NCBI GenBank assembly: GCA_964019695.1
Contig: OZ026514.1
Location: 97,044,345 to 97,108,344, forward strand
Direction of reading: 5' to 3'
From: Loripinus fragilis
Lineage: Eukaryota > Mollusca > Bivalvia > Lucinida > Lucinidae
Length of the DNA: 64,000 bases
The position numbers were made by a program, and so were the translations under genes. Below are positions 12,286 through 63,082 of this stretch, in pieces. Position 1 is the stretch's first letter, and the number at the start of each line of letters is the position of its first letter. Under the pieces are notes generated by a model, which searched no databases, was not told the DNA's origin, and saw nothing but the letters and a program-made list of their open reading frames with translations.

Positions 12286-13346
12286 ATCCCCCGACCCGAA
12301 AAGGATCGGGGGATATAGCGATCAGCCTGGCGTCCGTCCGTCTGTCCGTCTGTCCGTCTGTCCGTCCGTCTGTCCGTCCGTAGACAAAAGCTTGTGCGCT
12401 CAATAACTTTTATACCCTTTGAGATATTTTGATAATATTTGGTAGGCATGTATATCGGGTCAAGACGGTGTGTCGCGTGCAAGAATGGTTGCTCTCCCTT
12501 GCTGGCCTTTTGAGTTATCTCTCTTGAATGAACTTTATAAGAGGAAGCTTGTGCGCTCAATAACTTTTATACCCTTTGAGATATTTTGATAATATTTGGT
12601 AGGCATGTATATCGGGTCAAGACGGTGTGTCGCGTGCAAGAATGGTTGCTCTCCCTTGCTGGCCTTTTGAGTTATCTCTCTTGAATGAACTTTATAAGGG
12701 GAAGCTTGTGCGCTCAATAACTTTCATACCCTTTGAGATATTTTGATAATATTTGGTAGGAATGTATATCGGGTCAAGACGGTGTGTCGCGTGCAAGAAT
12801 GGTTACTCTCCTTTAATGGACTTTTGAGCTATCTCCCTTGAGTGAAATTTAAATTTTATAGGGGGAAGCATGTGCACTTTATAACTTTAATACCCTTTGA
12901 GATATTTTGATAATATTTGGCATGCATGTATATCAGGTGAAGACGGTGTGTTGCGTGCAAGAATGGTTGCTCTCCTTTAATGTTTTTTGAGTTATCTCCC
13001 TTGAATGAACTTTATAGGGGGAAGCTTGTGCGCTCAATAACTTTAATATCCTTTGAGATATTTTGATAATATATGGTATATATGTATAATAGGTCAAGGG
13101 GGTGTCTTTCATTCAAGAATTGTTGTTCTCCCTTGCTGGACTTATAAGTTATCTCCTTTGAATGAACTTTATAGGAGGAAGCTTGTGAATTTAAAGGTAA
13201 AAATGAAGTCTCTACAGTCAGCCTTCCACTTTTGTTCGCAGTGACACTCAGTATTATCACATCAAATATATATACTAGGTTGGCTGCTTGTAACTGCATA
13301 TCAATTACTTTTTGGTCGGGGGATTTGCCATCTCCTCTGATGGCTA
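12286..13346. mobile_element. Repeat-bearing element inserted in LINE A
   Basis: Interrupts ORF2 exactly between CTTTTT and GATTTACATTC, as shown by the uninterrupted copy B. The flanking TTTTT (12281-12285, 13347-13351) may be the duplication. The left end begins ATCCCCCGACC and forms a small hairpin with GGATCGGGGGATATAG. The right part carries GGTCGGGGGATTTG, an inverted match. A GTCC/GTCT simple run (about 12331-12381) is followed by five 157-bp tandem units. It has no coding capacity. The design is a non-autonomous element of a type common in bivalves; superfamily unassigned. Confidence 0.65.
12388..13178 (+). repeat. Five tandem units of about 157 bp
   Basis: Units start with AAGCTTGTGCGCTCAATAAC-like sequence at 12388, 12545, 12702, 12866 and 13022, with a partial restart at 13179 (steps of 157, 157, 164, 156 and 157). 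Each carries CTTTGAGATATTTTGATAAT and GGTGTGTCGCGTGCAAGAA. Divergence grows from left to right: the first two are nearly identical and the last are worn. Confidence 0.8.
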
Positions 13347-13351
13347 TTTTT

Positions 13352-13502
13352 GATTTACATTCCGGAAAAAAATCTGAATCAAATCCACACATATTAAAAG
13401 ATGATTTCAGAAAAATACAAAGTCGTTATAAGAATTACCAACAAATGTATACTGAGACCCAAAGGTTGGTTGTGCTGTTATATCAGACAACCATAGTAAT
13501 AT
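13352..13502 (+). pseudogene. LINE A ORF2 continuation up to nested copy B
   Basis: Resumes the RT-to-RNase H linker (DLHSGKKSESNPH). The RNase H start that should read TDGSK, as in copy B, has lost about 14 bases, giving a frameshift. It stops at AACCATAGTAATAT (13489-13502), which is the target-site duplication of the nested LINE. Confidence 0.7.
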
Positions 13503-15057
13503 CCTATACATAACCAAGGACTTAGATTAGCTTTAGGGGCTTTTAGAACTTCTTCTGTTGCTAATCTCTATGTGGAAGCAGATGAACCATCACTATACTC
13601 ACGAAGAGAGAAACTCTCATTGCAATATGCTATAAGACTTGCGGCTAACCCATCAAATCCTGCTCATGAAGTTACATTCCCACCAAATTATGTTGATTTA
13701 TATGATCAAAAACCTAAAGCTATTAAATCATTTGGCATCAGAATTTCACCACTCTTAGAATCTGCCAATATCAAACCACAAAATATTGAAAAACATTTTA
13801 CACCAAATATTCCAGCTTGGTGTATAAAAACACCTGAAATACTTTTTGATTTACATTCTGGAAAAAATCTGAATCAAATCCACACATATTAAAAGATGAT
13901 TTCAGAAAAATGCAAAGTCGTTATAAGAATTACCAACAAATTTATACTGATGGATCAAAGGAAGACTCAAAGATTGGTTGTGCTGTTTTATCAGACAACC
14001 ATAGTAATATGCAACGTATACCTGACGATTCATCAATTTTCACTGCTGAAGCCAAAGCAGTCGATCTAGCTTTAGATTTCATTAGCACTTGTGATGCTAA
14101 CAATAAATTTATTATATTTTCTGACTCGCTTTCTGTATTAAAAGCAATGAACCATACCAGTTCAAAGAATCCACAGATTCAGAAAATTTTAGAAAAATGT
14201 CATGAGCTTTTAGCTAATAAAGAAATTGTTCTCTGTTGGATTCCTAGTCATATAGGAATACAAGGGAATGAGATGGTAGATAAGCAAGCAAAAACATCGC
14301 TTTCATTAGAACCAACTTCTTTTAAAATTCCATTTTCCAATTTTAAGCCATCTATAAATAAGTATATCTTGGATCAATGGCAAACTTCATGGAATAACAG
14401 CATTGGAAATAAACTTCGTGAGATAAAACCAACTATTGGTGAACACCAATCAGTTGTTAGATACCTTAGAAAAGAAGAAGTCGTTTTGGCTCGACTCCGT
14501 TTAGGTCACACAAGAGTCACACATTCTTACTTACTACTAGGTGAAGAGCACCCACAATGTGTTGGTTGCGACGCTCCATTCACTGTACGTCACTTCCTTT
14601 TGGAATGTGGCGACTTTGCACAAGTAAGAAATAATTGTTTCCATGTTGCTAACATGAAAGAATTATTTCAAGATATACATATTGATAGTATTATGACATT
14701 TTTAAGACAAATAAATCTTTTTAACAAAATCTAATTGCTATTTTAAAATCATGTTTTGTTTTACATTTGTATCAAACCATAATACAGATTTTTTAATGTT
14801 GTATTCTGTTCAGTTAGAGAACATGTACAGTTATCTGAATAGCTCTTTGAAACTGTCAGATATTGTACGTGGTCTCTCCTGTCAACAATCGTATTGCAAC
14901 TAATTATCATTATACAATCTCATTAATATCATTCCTTTTATTTTATCTTATAAATTTTTACTTTTTCCATCTTCATCATGTTTAGTTTAATACCGTCTGA
15001 CGCTAATGACCCACAAGGGTTGATGCGTCGTTAAGAACCAAACAAACAAACAAACAA
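13503..15057 (+). mobile_element. 5'-truncated LINE copy B nested in copy A
   Basis: Begins at CCTATACATAACC, corresponding to 11941 of copy A, and ends in a CAAACAAACAAA tail. It is flanked by the 14-bp duplication AACCATAGTAATAT (13489-13502 and 15058-15071), the hallmark of target-primed reverse transcription. Copy B keeps a good RNase H reading frame (13910-14734): YTDGSKEDSKIGCAV, FTAEAKAVDLAL, FSDSLSVL and WIPSHIGIQGNEMVD, followed by a Cys/His segment CVGCDAPFTVRHFLLEC. It is younger than copy A because it interrupts it. Confidence 0.85.
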
Positions 15058-16162
15058 AACCATAGTAATATGCAACGTATACTTGACGATTCATCAATTT
15101 TCACTGCTGAAGCCAAAGCAATTGATCTAGCTTTAGATTTCATTAGCACTTGTGATGCTAACGATAAATTTATTATATTTCTGACTCGCTTTCTGTATTG
15201 AAAGTAATGAGCCATACCAGTTCAAAGAATCCACAGATTCAGAAGCTTTTAGAAAAATTTCATGAGCTTTTAGCTTATAAAGAAATTGTTCTCTGTTGGA
15301 TACCTAGTCATATAGGTATCCAAGGGAATGAGATGGTAGATGAGCAAGCAAAAACATCGCTTTCATTAGAACCAACTACTTTTAAGATTCCATTTTCTAA
15401 TTTTAAGCCATCTATCAATAAATATATCTTGAAAGAATGGCAAACTTCATGGAATAACGGCATTGGAAATGAACTTCTTGACATCAAACCAACTATTGGT
15501 GAATATCAATCAGTTGTTCAAAACATCAGAAAAGAAGAAGTAGTTTTAGCTCAACTCCGCTTAGGTCATACAAGAGTCACTCATTCATACTTACTACAAG
15601 GTGAAGAACAGCCACAATGTGTTGGTTGCGACGCACCATTCACTGTACGTCACTTCCTTTTGGAATGTGACGACTTCGCACAAGTAAGAAGTAATCGCTT
15701 CCATGTTGATAACATGAAAGAATTATTTCAAGATATACATATTGATAGTATTATGACATTTTTAAGACAAATAAATCTCTTTTTTTTCCAAATTTTAATT
15801 GCTATTTTTATAATCATGTTTTGTTTTACATTTGTATCAGACCATAATACAGATTATTTTATGTTGTAATCTGTTCAGTTAAAGAACATGTACAGTTATC
15901 TGAATAGCTCTTTGAAACTGTCAGATATTGTTCGTGGTCTCTCCTGTCAACAATCGTATTACAACTTATTATCATTATACAAACTCGTCAACAATCGTAT
16001 TACAACTTATTATCATTATACAAACTCATCATCATCATACTTTTTATTTTATCTTACAAATTTTTACTATTTCCATCCACATCATGTTTAGTTTAATACC
16101 GTCTGACGCTAATGACCCACAAGGGTTGATGCGTCGTTAAGCATCAAACAAACAAAACAATG
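15058..16162 (+). pseudogene. LINE A RNase H, C-terminus and 3' UTR
   Basis: Picks up copy A precisely where copy B interrupted it (NHSNMQRI region). It continues through FTAEAKAIDLALDFI, a one-base shift near 15180, WIPSHIGIQGNEMVDEQAK and the CVGCDAPFTVRHFLLEC tail (198-residue frame 15198-15869). The 3' UTR has a local duplication of a CGTATTACAACTTATTATC block near 15953-16010 and ends GGGTTGATGCGTCGTTAAGC plus a CAAA tail. About 92-95 % identical by eye to copy B over the shared part. Confidence 0.75.
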
Positions 16163-16290
16163 ACCTCTTGGCTCGTTTGTGGTGTCTAACTGTGAGTTTT
16201 TCACTTTCCCATTGGTATCCTGGGTCAGGTGTGGTACTTGATTGTATCGATTCCTTATCTTTGCACCCTAACTTACTATGACAATGGGAT
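16163..16290. repeat. Module R2, right part
   Basis: Continues the R2 module from the LINE target-site duplication: ACCTCTTGGCTCGTTTGTGG, TTTCCCATTGGTATCC, GGTACTTGATTGTATCG. The same order occurs twice at 20081-20350. It lies immediately upstream, on the minus strand, of the DUF6589-like central exon once the LINE is removed. Confidence 0.65.
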
Positions 16291-16406
16291 GACTTCAGTT
16301 TTTACTGTTTGCTCATCAGGTAAACTATGAAGAGTACCTAGCACTGATTTCTTTGTAAAAGAAAAGAATGGTAGGTACTGAGTCACAACATCCACAACAA
16401 TTTTAG

Positions 16407-16745
16407 TTACGGTATGTCTTTCTGTATAAGTATGTAGTCATCTTTTGATGGCAATAGATGCTCTAATGATAGGTGATGAAAGTCTACTTCAGGGTCATAA
16501 CGCAAATGCATATAGTAATAGTCATATATCAGTGGTGTTGATGTAAACATGTGCACCATGTGTTTGTGGTTATCTTTCGTCTCATGGCTGGTTCCAGTAC
16601 AGAAATTCAAGTTGTCGCCAATTAACCTGATATACTTGCCATCCTTCAGAGCCTGAACCAGGAGCTAAGGATGTACCTCACCAACTTCGTTGATCGTATC
16701 AAGCACATTACAGTATGGAACAACTATACCATGCCTGTTCAGTCG
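16407..16745 (-). pseudogene. DUF6589-like TE protein, upstream exon
   Basis: Minus strand reads LNRHGIVVPYCNVLDTIN, a stop (TAG after VHP), then KDGKYIRLIGDNLNF, SHETKDNHKHMVHMFTS, YDYYYMHLRYDP and LEHLLPSKDDY before a stop. The GDN step followed by DNHKHM..HMF is in the style of DUF6589 proteins, as I recall them, and precedes the GGDQLTR segment in that family. Here the GGDQLTR part lies at 6966-7637, on the other side of the 8.5-kb LINE, in the correct order on the same strand. I infer one gene or element split by the LINE. The in-frame stop shows decay. Confidence 0.45.
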
Positions 16746-16899
16746 ACCTAAAATACAAAAACACAAAACTTAATTTTTGAACGCATAAAAATAATAAATG
16801 CTTGGACATGTTCAGTTGCATGCAGTAAATGCTTTCAACAAAATATAAAGACATTTCTTGGTGAAAAATTGATACTGTAGCACCCTTTTATAATTAAAG

Positions 16900-17200
16900 C
16901 TGTGTTTCCAGAGGAAAACTATGTCCCCCAAACTGTAAATTGAGTTGACAAGCATGCTTACTACTCTTTATTGTGTCACAATGATACAGGTTGAGGTTCA
17001 TCAATTATTTCAAGGGAGAGGAAGCACAAACACATTTTGGTCAAAATTTGAAACTACTACAAAGTGCTGTGGTTACCGTGAATATACGGTCAGTGTCATT
17101 CCGTATATTAATGCTTGTAAAGCACCCGAGTGTGCTTGTATTAATGTTGGAAACCACATGTCGCGGCTCATATTAGCAAAGCTGTTCTAAAATGTAAAGT
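16900..17200. repeat. Possible dispersed repeat
   Basis: Phrases such as CAAAGTGCTGTGGTTACCGTG and TCAGTGTCATTCCGTAT echo the region near 21590-21660 (CAAAGTGCTGTTGTGACC, TCAATGTCATTTTATC) and 18790-18810. It probably reflects a shared old repeat. No gene is supported. Confidence 0.35.
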
Positions 17201-17404
17201 TTAAATCGAGATCATTCTAACCTCATCTGGAAACTTCTGGCGTCCGTTGACCTTGCGCTTTTCAATATGCAAAAGTCTCCGATGTAAACTATATCTTTTT
17301 TAACACTAAAACACTTAAAATTTTCGGCCACTTGGCCTTTATCAAGAAACAAATAACTGAAATAATGTTGTGAGCTACATCTCCATTGTCTTAGCCAACC
17401 AGTA

Positions 17405-17525
17405 AATATAAATAATGTTATGATATTGTCATGGGCAATATGACGTCACTTCCAGTACGCCAAAACGAAACGTCCTGATGCATAAGCGCCAAATGACGTC
17501 ATATCACTTACCAGACAATATCACA
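17405..17525. promoter_or_regulatory. Inverted repeat with two TGACGTCA sites
   Basis: Two CRE-like palindromes TGACGTCA (about 17441-17448 and 17493-17500) sit between inverted arms GATATTGTC (about 17422) and GACAATATC (about 17514). A MITE-like or regulatory inverted repeat are both possible. It lies 4.5 kb upstream of KAT5 with no gene attached, so regulatory function is speculative. Confidence 0.4.
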
Positions 17526-17544
17526 TCCCAAATACCTGGACAAA

Positions 17545-17775
17545 TGCATAAACTAAAATAAGAATAATAAATAAATAAATAATTAAAAGATAAATTAGAT
17601 CTAATGAAATAATACAATAATAAATATTTAAAAATGAGTATTTAATAATAATAAAAATAATAATGATGATGATGATGATAATAATAAAATAATTACAATA
17701 ATACAATAATAATAATAGTAATAATAATAATAAAATAAAAATAAAAAATGATAATAATAATAATATAAAAATCTC
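17545..17775. repeat. AT-rich ATAATA/ATGATG simple sequence
   Basis: Low-complexity run of AATAAT, AAATAAAT and a GATGATGATGATG block. Open frames here are products of composition. Confidence 0.85.
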
Positions 17776-18860
17776 ATTATAAGCATTATAGAGTAATAAA
17801 TTGCTGCACTGCTCTCATCTAAATAATATATCTTTTTTGGCCGTACTCTTTGCTGGAAGTTGTTTCATTTTTCAAAAAACCCTCTCCGATGTTGCTTGTA
17901 TCCAGGTAATTCACTCATCGGTGGTGATAGTATCCCAGTCGAACTACCCTGTGTGTGTTTAGCACCATATTTTGTAAAAGCTGGCTTGATTTCACTATTG
18001 TCTCCTGATGATACGAAACAAAGAATGTTTCAGGTATACCCTGAACTTTTGACCAGGACAACAAGTGCAACCGATTTTCGTGTCTTTGGTGGAATATTCT
18101 CATGAAAAACATATTATTCCTGTTGCAAAGGGATCCTTTTTAAACTACTACTTATGGCGAAACATAAAGGTAGGTACACTATGTTTCTCTGCAAAATCTT
18201 GACTCGCAACTCCTCGTTTTAACGTCTGTAAAAGTAAAAACAACGTCAACTTACCACAATCCATTCTCGCATGCGACGTGTTAGGTTGTTTCTGATCTGC
18301 GATGTAAACAAAAATGTTGCATCCCGGGTATAGGGTGTGGCTCAACCTTTTAACTAAGCTGTGATGGTGGCTCTCTTCACGTAAAAGAGAAATGGAGAGT
18401 TCAATTGTCAAAAAAAACGTTGATTCTTTTTCATCTTATATCACAGCTGCTATTAACAGCCAAACTAACTAAAATATAAATGGATAACGTATCTGCGCAA
18501 TATTTTATATCACACTAAAAAGTGTGACTTTTTGAAATAGAGGGTACCTTTTCTCGGACTTTGTGCAAGATCTACCTGTCATTTATAAATGAGATAATTT
18601 GCATAATCTCGAAATAGCCTTGAATTTTCTAATAGCATTAAAATTTTGTTAGAGCGTTTTTTTTCTGAACAGGTTCAAAAAATGTAATAAAGCAGGCCAC
18701 TTATAACATCGTTTCAATGTGTTGTATCTATGCAAGTTTAGTCAAATCCATTATTGATTCAGAAGATAATGCATGGAAACCCTATTTTGGACATTTCAAA
18801 GTGCCGGTGTTGCATCCAGATATTTGGACGATTTTTTAAACATTAATAATGTTTATAAGT
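17776..18860. other. Unassigned sequence
   Basis: No convincing gene. The stretch around 18715-18810 resembles 21660-21760 (ATCTATGCAA.., CAGAAGATA.. and CATGGAAACC phrases in the same order), pointing to a shared repeat. Confidence 0.4.
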
Positions 18861-18869
18861 CAACTATAC

Positions 18870-19330
18870 CCTTCAGAGCTCCAACTTAATAAAGCTAACA
18901 CCTCTGATACCGAAGCCGCATTTCTAGACTTGCATTTGTCAATTTCTATTGATATTGTTTCTACCATTTATGATAAACGTGACGACTTTGATTTTGAAAT
19001 TGTCAATTTCCCATTTTAAGATGGTGATGTACCTCGCTCTACATCCTATGGAGTCTATATCTCTCAACTCATTCGTTTTGCTAGAGCATCAAGCTATGTT
19101 ACTGACTTCAACACTCGCAATAAATTGTTAATTCAGAAGCTTCTAAAACAAGGCTATCGGTATCATAAACTTCGCAAAACCTTTTTCTAAATTTTATAGA
19201 AGATACAATGATTTGATATCATCATAAATGTATTGCAACAGACTGCATGCATTGTGGTCTACCCAATCACGGTTGGCAACTTTGCTTTCCTCTTTGATTG
19301 CACGCCGGTGGATCGGACTTCAGACTCTAT
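18870..19330 (+). pseudogene. RT-like retroelement protein, C-terminal remnant
   Basis: Plus-strand reading gives YPSELQLNKANTSDTEAAFL, DLHLSISIDIVSTIYDKRDD, FEIVNFPF, a stop, then DGDVPRSTSYGVYISQLIRF and KLLKQGYRYHKLRKTF. After a deletion it ends NVLQQTACIVVYPITVGNF and FDCTPVDRTSDSMM. I recognise this as the C-terminal part of a reverse-transcriptase-like protein found in many copies in cnidarian and mollusc genomes; its element class (Penelope-like or other) I cannot settle. It is 5'-truncated with two stops and an internal deletion. A second remnant lies in opposite orientation at 20406-20645. Confidence 0.6.
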
Positions 19331-19540
19331 GATGGTTTGTTCTTGTTTTGTTGTACGTTACTTTATGTCCATTCTAGTATTGCAATCATCTTGATGGGGA
19401 AGAGAGAGCTGGTTGCTTTGCTTATTTTGTCTTCCTGGTGTCTCCTGATAGTTGAGCGGCTCTTCCTCACGGTGCGACGGGGTTGTCTGCGTTTTGTGAT
19501 TGTGGTATTTCCTGATCATACTCACTTACTTTTTTTAAAG
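19330..19540 (+). repeat. Dispersed repeat R1 after the RT-like remnant
   Basis: The R1 module (CTTGATGGGGAAGAGAGAG, TTGCTTTGC, GTGGTATTTCCTGATCATAC) follows directly on the C-terminus of the RT-like protein. This suggests that R1 is part of the 3' region of that retroelement family. Confidence 0.55.
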
Positions 19541-19785
19541 ACTTATCTATTGATGAGATGGTAGGGGCCTGATGCTTTGGCTATTTGTCGGGCCCACCGG
19601 GCTTTGCATGTTGGATTTCTTTTGCTCCGGTATTCAGTGTTTATTTACTGTTGAGTCCTTATCTTTGCTTTATCTCCTTGTTATATCTTGATTTATATGT
19701 TCTGGGAGATGATGCATTGATAAGTTAGGGGTCCTTTATGCAAACCAAATATCTATGTGTCTTGATCCACATCTGAATTAAGGGT

Positions 19786-20095
19786 GAGGTTGGCACCGTG
19801 AAACCGGTTTAAGCCCTCCAGTAAAATATTTTACTGACCATTCCAAGGCGGTACTTATTTTGTAGATCTTTTATGTTTTTTCTGTCTTGTGTTTGGTGTT
19901 TGCTATGCCTTTGTGCGCGTCTGTTCATATGAGGTTGGCACCGTGAAACCGGTTAAAGCCCTCCAGTAAAATATTTTACTGACCGTTCCAAGGCGGTACT
20001 TCTTTTGTGGATCTTTTATGTTTTTGTTATGTCTTGTGTTTGCTGTGTTTTGTGCGCGTCTGTTTATATGTGCTTTGTGGTCACCTGCTGGGAAA
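19786..20095 (+). repeat. Module R3, two tandem units of 145 bp
   Basis: Two copies starting GAGGTTGGCACCGTGAAACC at 19786 and 19931, each with CCCTCCAGTAAAATATTTTA and CCAAGGCGGTACTT. Probably part of the same retroelement 3' region as R1 and R2. Confidence 0.75.
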
Positions 20096-20360
20096 GGGCT
20101 GGCCTCTTGGCTCTCGTTTGTGGTGTCTTCTGTGAGTTTGTCGCTTTCCCGTTGGTATCCTGGGTCAGGTGTGGTACTTGATTGTATCGATTCCTGATCT
20201 TTGCAACCTTACTTACTTTGTTGTCACCTGCTTGGAAAGGGCTGACCTCTTGGCTCTCGTTTGTGGTGTCTTACTGTGAGTTTGTCACTTTCCCATTGGT
20301 ATCCTGGGTCATGTGTGGAACTTGATTGTATCGATTCCTGATCTTTGCATCCTTACTTAC
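20081..20360 (+). repeat. Module R2, two tandem units of 143 bp
   Basis: Units begin TCACCTGCTGGGAAAGGGCT (20081) and TCACCTGCTTGGAAAGGGCT (20224), followed by CCTCTTGGCTCTCG, TTTCCC.TTGGTATCC and ATTGTATCGATTCCTGATC. The same module brackets the LINE at 7607-7637 and 16163-16290. On the minus strand a unit is partly open, but I do not call it an exon. Confidence 0.75.
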
Positions 20361-20405
20361 TTTGAATTGCATGTCAGCTCTATCCGTATGCCTTGTTCCC
20401 AATGT

Positions 20406-20645
20406 TTATCGCCAAGTCCGACCCACCGGGGTGCAATTAAAGAGGAAAGCAAGGTTGCCACCCGTGATTGGGTTGACCACCAAGCATGCAGTCTGTTGCA
20501 ATACATTAATGTTATAGCCAATCTTTTTAAAATGGGAAATTATTTTAATGAACTGCGTTGAAAAATTATTAGAGCCAACAATCTTCTTCAATTTATACAC
20601 CAAGTCACCTTAGAAATCAGGTTCCGAAAGTCCTTGGCGCAAGAG
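20406..20645 (-). pseudogene. RT-like protein remnant, opposite copy
   Basis: The minus strand reads LLRQGLSEPDF, then VYKLKKIVGSNNFSTQF, KKIGYNINVLQQTACLVVNP and LFNCTPVGRT, the extreme C-terminus of the same protein as at 18870-19330. The two copies converge on a shared 1.1-kb stretch (19330-20405) holding R1-R3, giving a tail-to-tail layout. Confidence 0.6.
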
Positions 20646-20649
20646 AGAA

Positions 20650-20849
20650 GTTGTTTTCCTTGTCGCCCTAATCAGTGTCAACACCATCTGAATTATATCC
20701 ATATATCTTGCCCAGAACTTTGCTGTTTCACAGTGACTGTCTTTCAGAACTTCCGATTTGAATGCACGGTATCTACTGTTTATGTTAGCAAACAGCGAAG
20801 GCTGATAGATCACATTATAATAATAGTTTAAATCACCATAAATTAACAA
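20650..20849 (-). pseudogene. Fragment of another TE-type protein
   Basis: Minus-strand frame with RYRAFKSEVLKDSHCETAKF and WARYMDIIQMVLTLIRATR directly before the RT-like remnant. The phrase TAKFW.RYM.II..V..LIRA recalls a repeated, transposon-linked protein common in bivalve gene sets. Identity is uncertain; it is a short fragment without a start. Confidence 0.35.
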
Positions 20850-20867
20850 GGAATTTCAATTGATTTC

Positions 20868-21425
20868 AGCTTTATAAATTTTCTAAATTCTCTGACAGAC
20901 TTTATATATTTATAGTCAACAACTGCTCTACAGATACTCAGAATAACTCATTTGGTAACACACATAACAGTTAAAGCTCAAGGCATTTATTAAATGAATA
21001 CTTAAAATATGTAAACTTTGTTAAAAGAAGTACATAAACCTGTGCCAGCATGCAAATAAGTATAAACAGGGCTTGTTAGAGACATTAACTTGAATGTTTA
21101 ATGCTATTTTGAGGGTAACATACATAACATGGGCCTGAAAATAGTGTAAGAGACCATAATAAAGAAGTTTAAATCATTTAAATAGCAGGCTTATAAATTT
21201 ACTATATTCTGTGACAGATGTCATACACGTATAGTCAATAAATACGATACTGATACTCGGAAATAACGCAGGAAACACTAAGTAACGTATACAACGGTAA
21301 TAACTCAAGGCATTTATAAAATTGATACAAAAATTATGTAACTGTGTTATAAGAAGTTCATCAACCTGTGTCAGCAAGCAAATATGTACGAACATGTCAT
21401 GGTTGAGACTTTATCAGGGACGTTT
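20868..21425. repeat. Tandem duplication, period about 317 bp
   Basis: CTTTATAAATTTTCTAAATT..GACAGACTTTATA (20868) is matched by GCTTATAAATTTACTATATT..GACAGATGTCATA (21186). Later phrases CTCAAGGCATTTAT, AGAAGT.CAT.AACCTGTG and CAGCA.GCAAAT.AGTA follow in the same order in both halves. Confidence 0.7.
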
Positions 21426-21429
21426 AATG

Positions 21430-22030
21430 CTATTTCTTTGTATAACGTGATGTTACACGTTAACGCTGCCACTCTCAGAGGGCTAACATCTTTAATTTTG
21501 TGTCATATATAATGTAGTTTCAGAAAATCATAGTGTATAAAATTCCCCCTGGGGGAGGGGTCTATATAGTCAGTTCAAGGCTTACTATTTTGGACATTTC
21601 AAAGTGCTGTTGTGACCTTGAAAATTAGGTCAATGTCATTTTATCTCCTCTTCCCCTCTTTCCAACAATGTATCTATGCAATTTCGGTCAAAGTCCATCT
21701 ACAAGTTCAGAAGATACCGCATGGATGGAAACCATATTTAGGGCATTTTAAGTGCAGGCTAGACCCTCTTATGTCCATTTATGCAAAAGCCTCCTGTGTG
21801 GCACACGTATAGGCTTACTTCGTACCACAAAATGCGTTACGGCAGGATCTTACTGTGTAGAAAGACCCTGGTTTCGGTATTTGAATTGCGTTTCAGTTTG
21901 AAATGGATAAATTTCATTATAATTGCATATTCACGTCGGTTTCGTTTTGGTATTTCTGTACGTTTCTGTAAATCTAGGTGCAAGAGTTGCTGTTAATTTC
22001 GGTACATTTCGGGTGATTCATGCCAACACA
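21430..22030 (+). promoter_or_regulatory. KAT5: KAT5 upstream region and 5' UTR
   Basis: The 600 bp before the first coding exon. I see no TATA box at a clear distance and no CpG-rich island. The start context is CCAACACAATGACG. The region contains a GGGGGAGGGG run at about 21549-21560. The transcription start cannot be set from sequence alone; the promoter call is by position only. Confidence 0.35.
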
Positions 22031-62872
<40,842 letters not shown>

Positions 62873-62956
62873 TGACTTTTTTGTCGGCTACTGATTTTTT
62901 TTTCAAAATCAACTGTTTCGAAAAATTATTTCAGGAATACCATTAGAGCATCAAAC

Positions 62957-63010
62957 AGTTTGGATCCAGATCAGGCTCGACATTATGTCGAAGCTGTTTC
63001 CAAAGGTTAT
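62957..63010. repeat. Palindromic repeat P
   Basis: AAACAGTTTGGATCCAGATC, inner stem CGACAT / ATGTCG, then GAAGCTGTTTCC; the right outer arm is worn. Confidence 0.6.
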
Positions 63011-63082
63011 CAATAGATGACAGTAGTAGGCAAAGAGTTAAGCTCTTTTTTTCATTTTCAAGGAAAATAGTACTTGACATTA

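Larger units (their letters stand above)
7638..16162 (+). mobile_element. I-group LINE (copy A), full-length but broken
   Basis: A non-LTR retrotransposon with 5' UTR (about 7638-8190), a gag-like ORF1 with CCHC knuckles, and an ORF2 with AP-type endonuclease, reverse transcriptase and RNase H, ending in a CAAA-rich tail at about 16145-16160. RNase H plus CCHC ORF1 places it in the I group (I/Nimb-like) rather than CR1 or RTE. The 11-bp duplication ACCTCTTGGCT flanks it (7627-7637 and 16163-16173). Removing the two later insertions (12286-13346 and 13503-15057) leaves about 5.9 kb, a normal length. Several frameshifts and stops make it inactive. Confidence 0.8.

Noticed and set aside
12331..12381. 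GTCCGTCTGTCC run as an independent microsatellite
   Set aside because: It is a constituent part of the inserted element (12286-13346); similar GGAC/GTCC runs occur in the elements at 6386-6850 and 25868.
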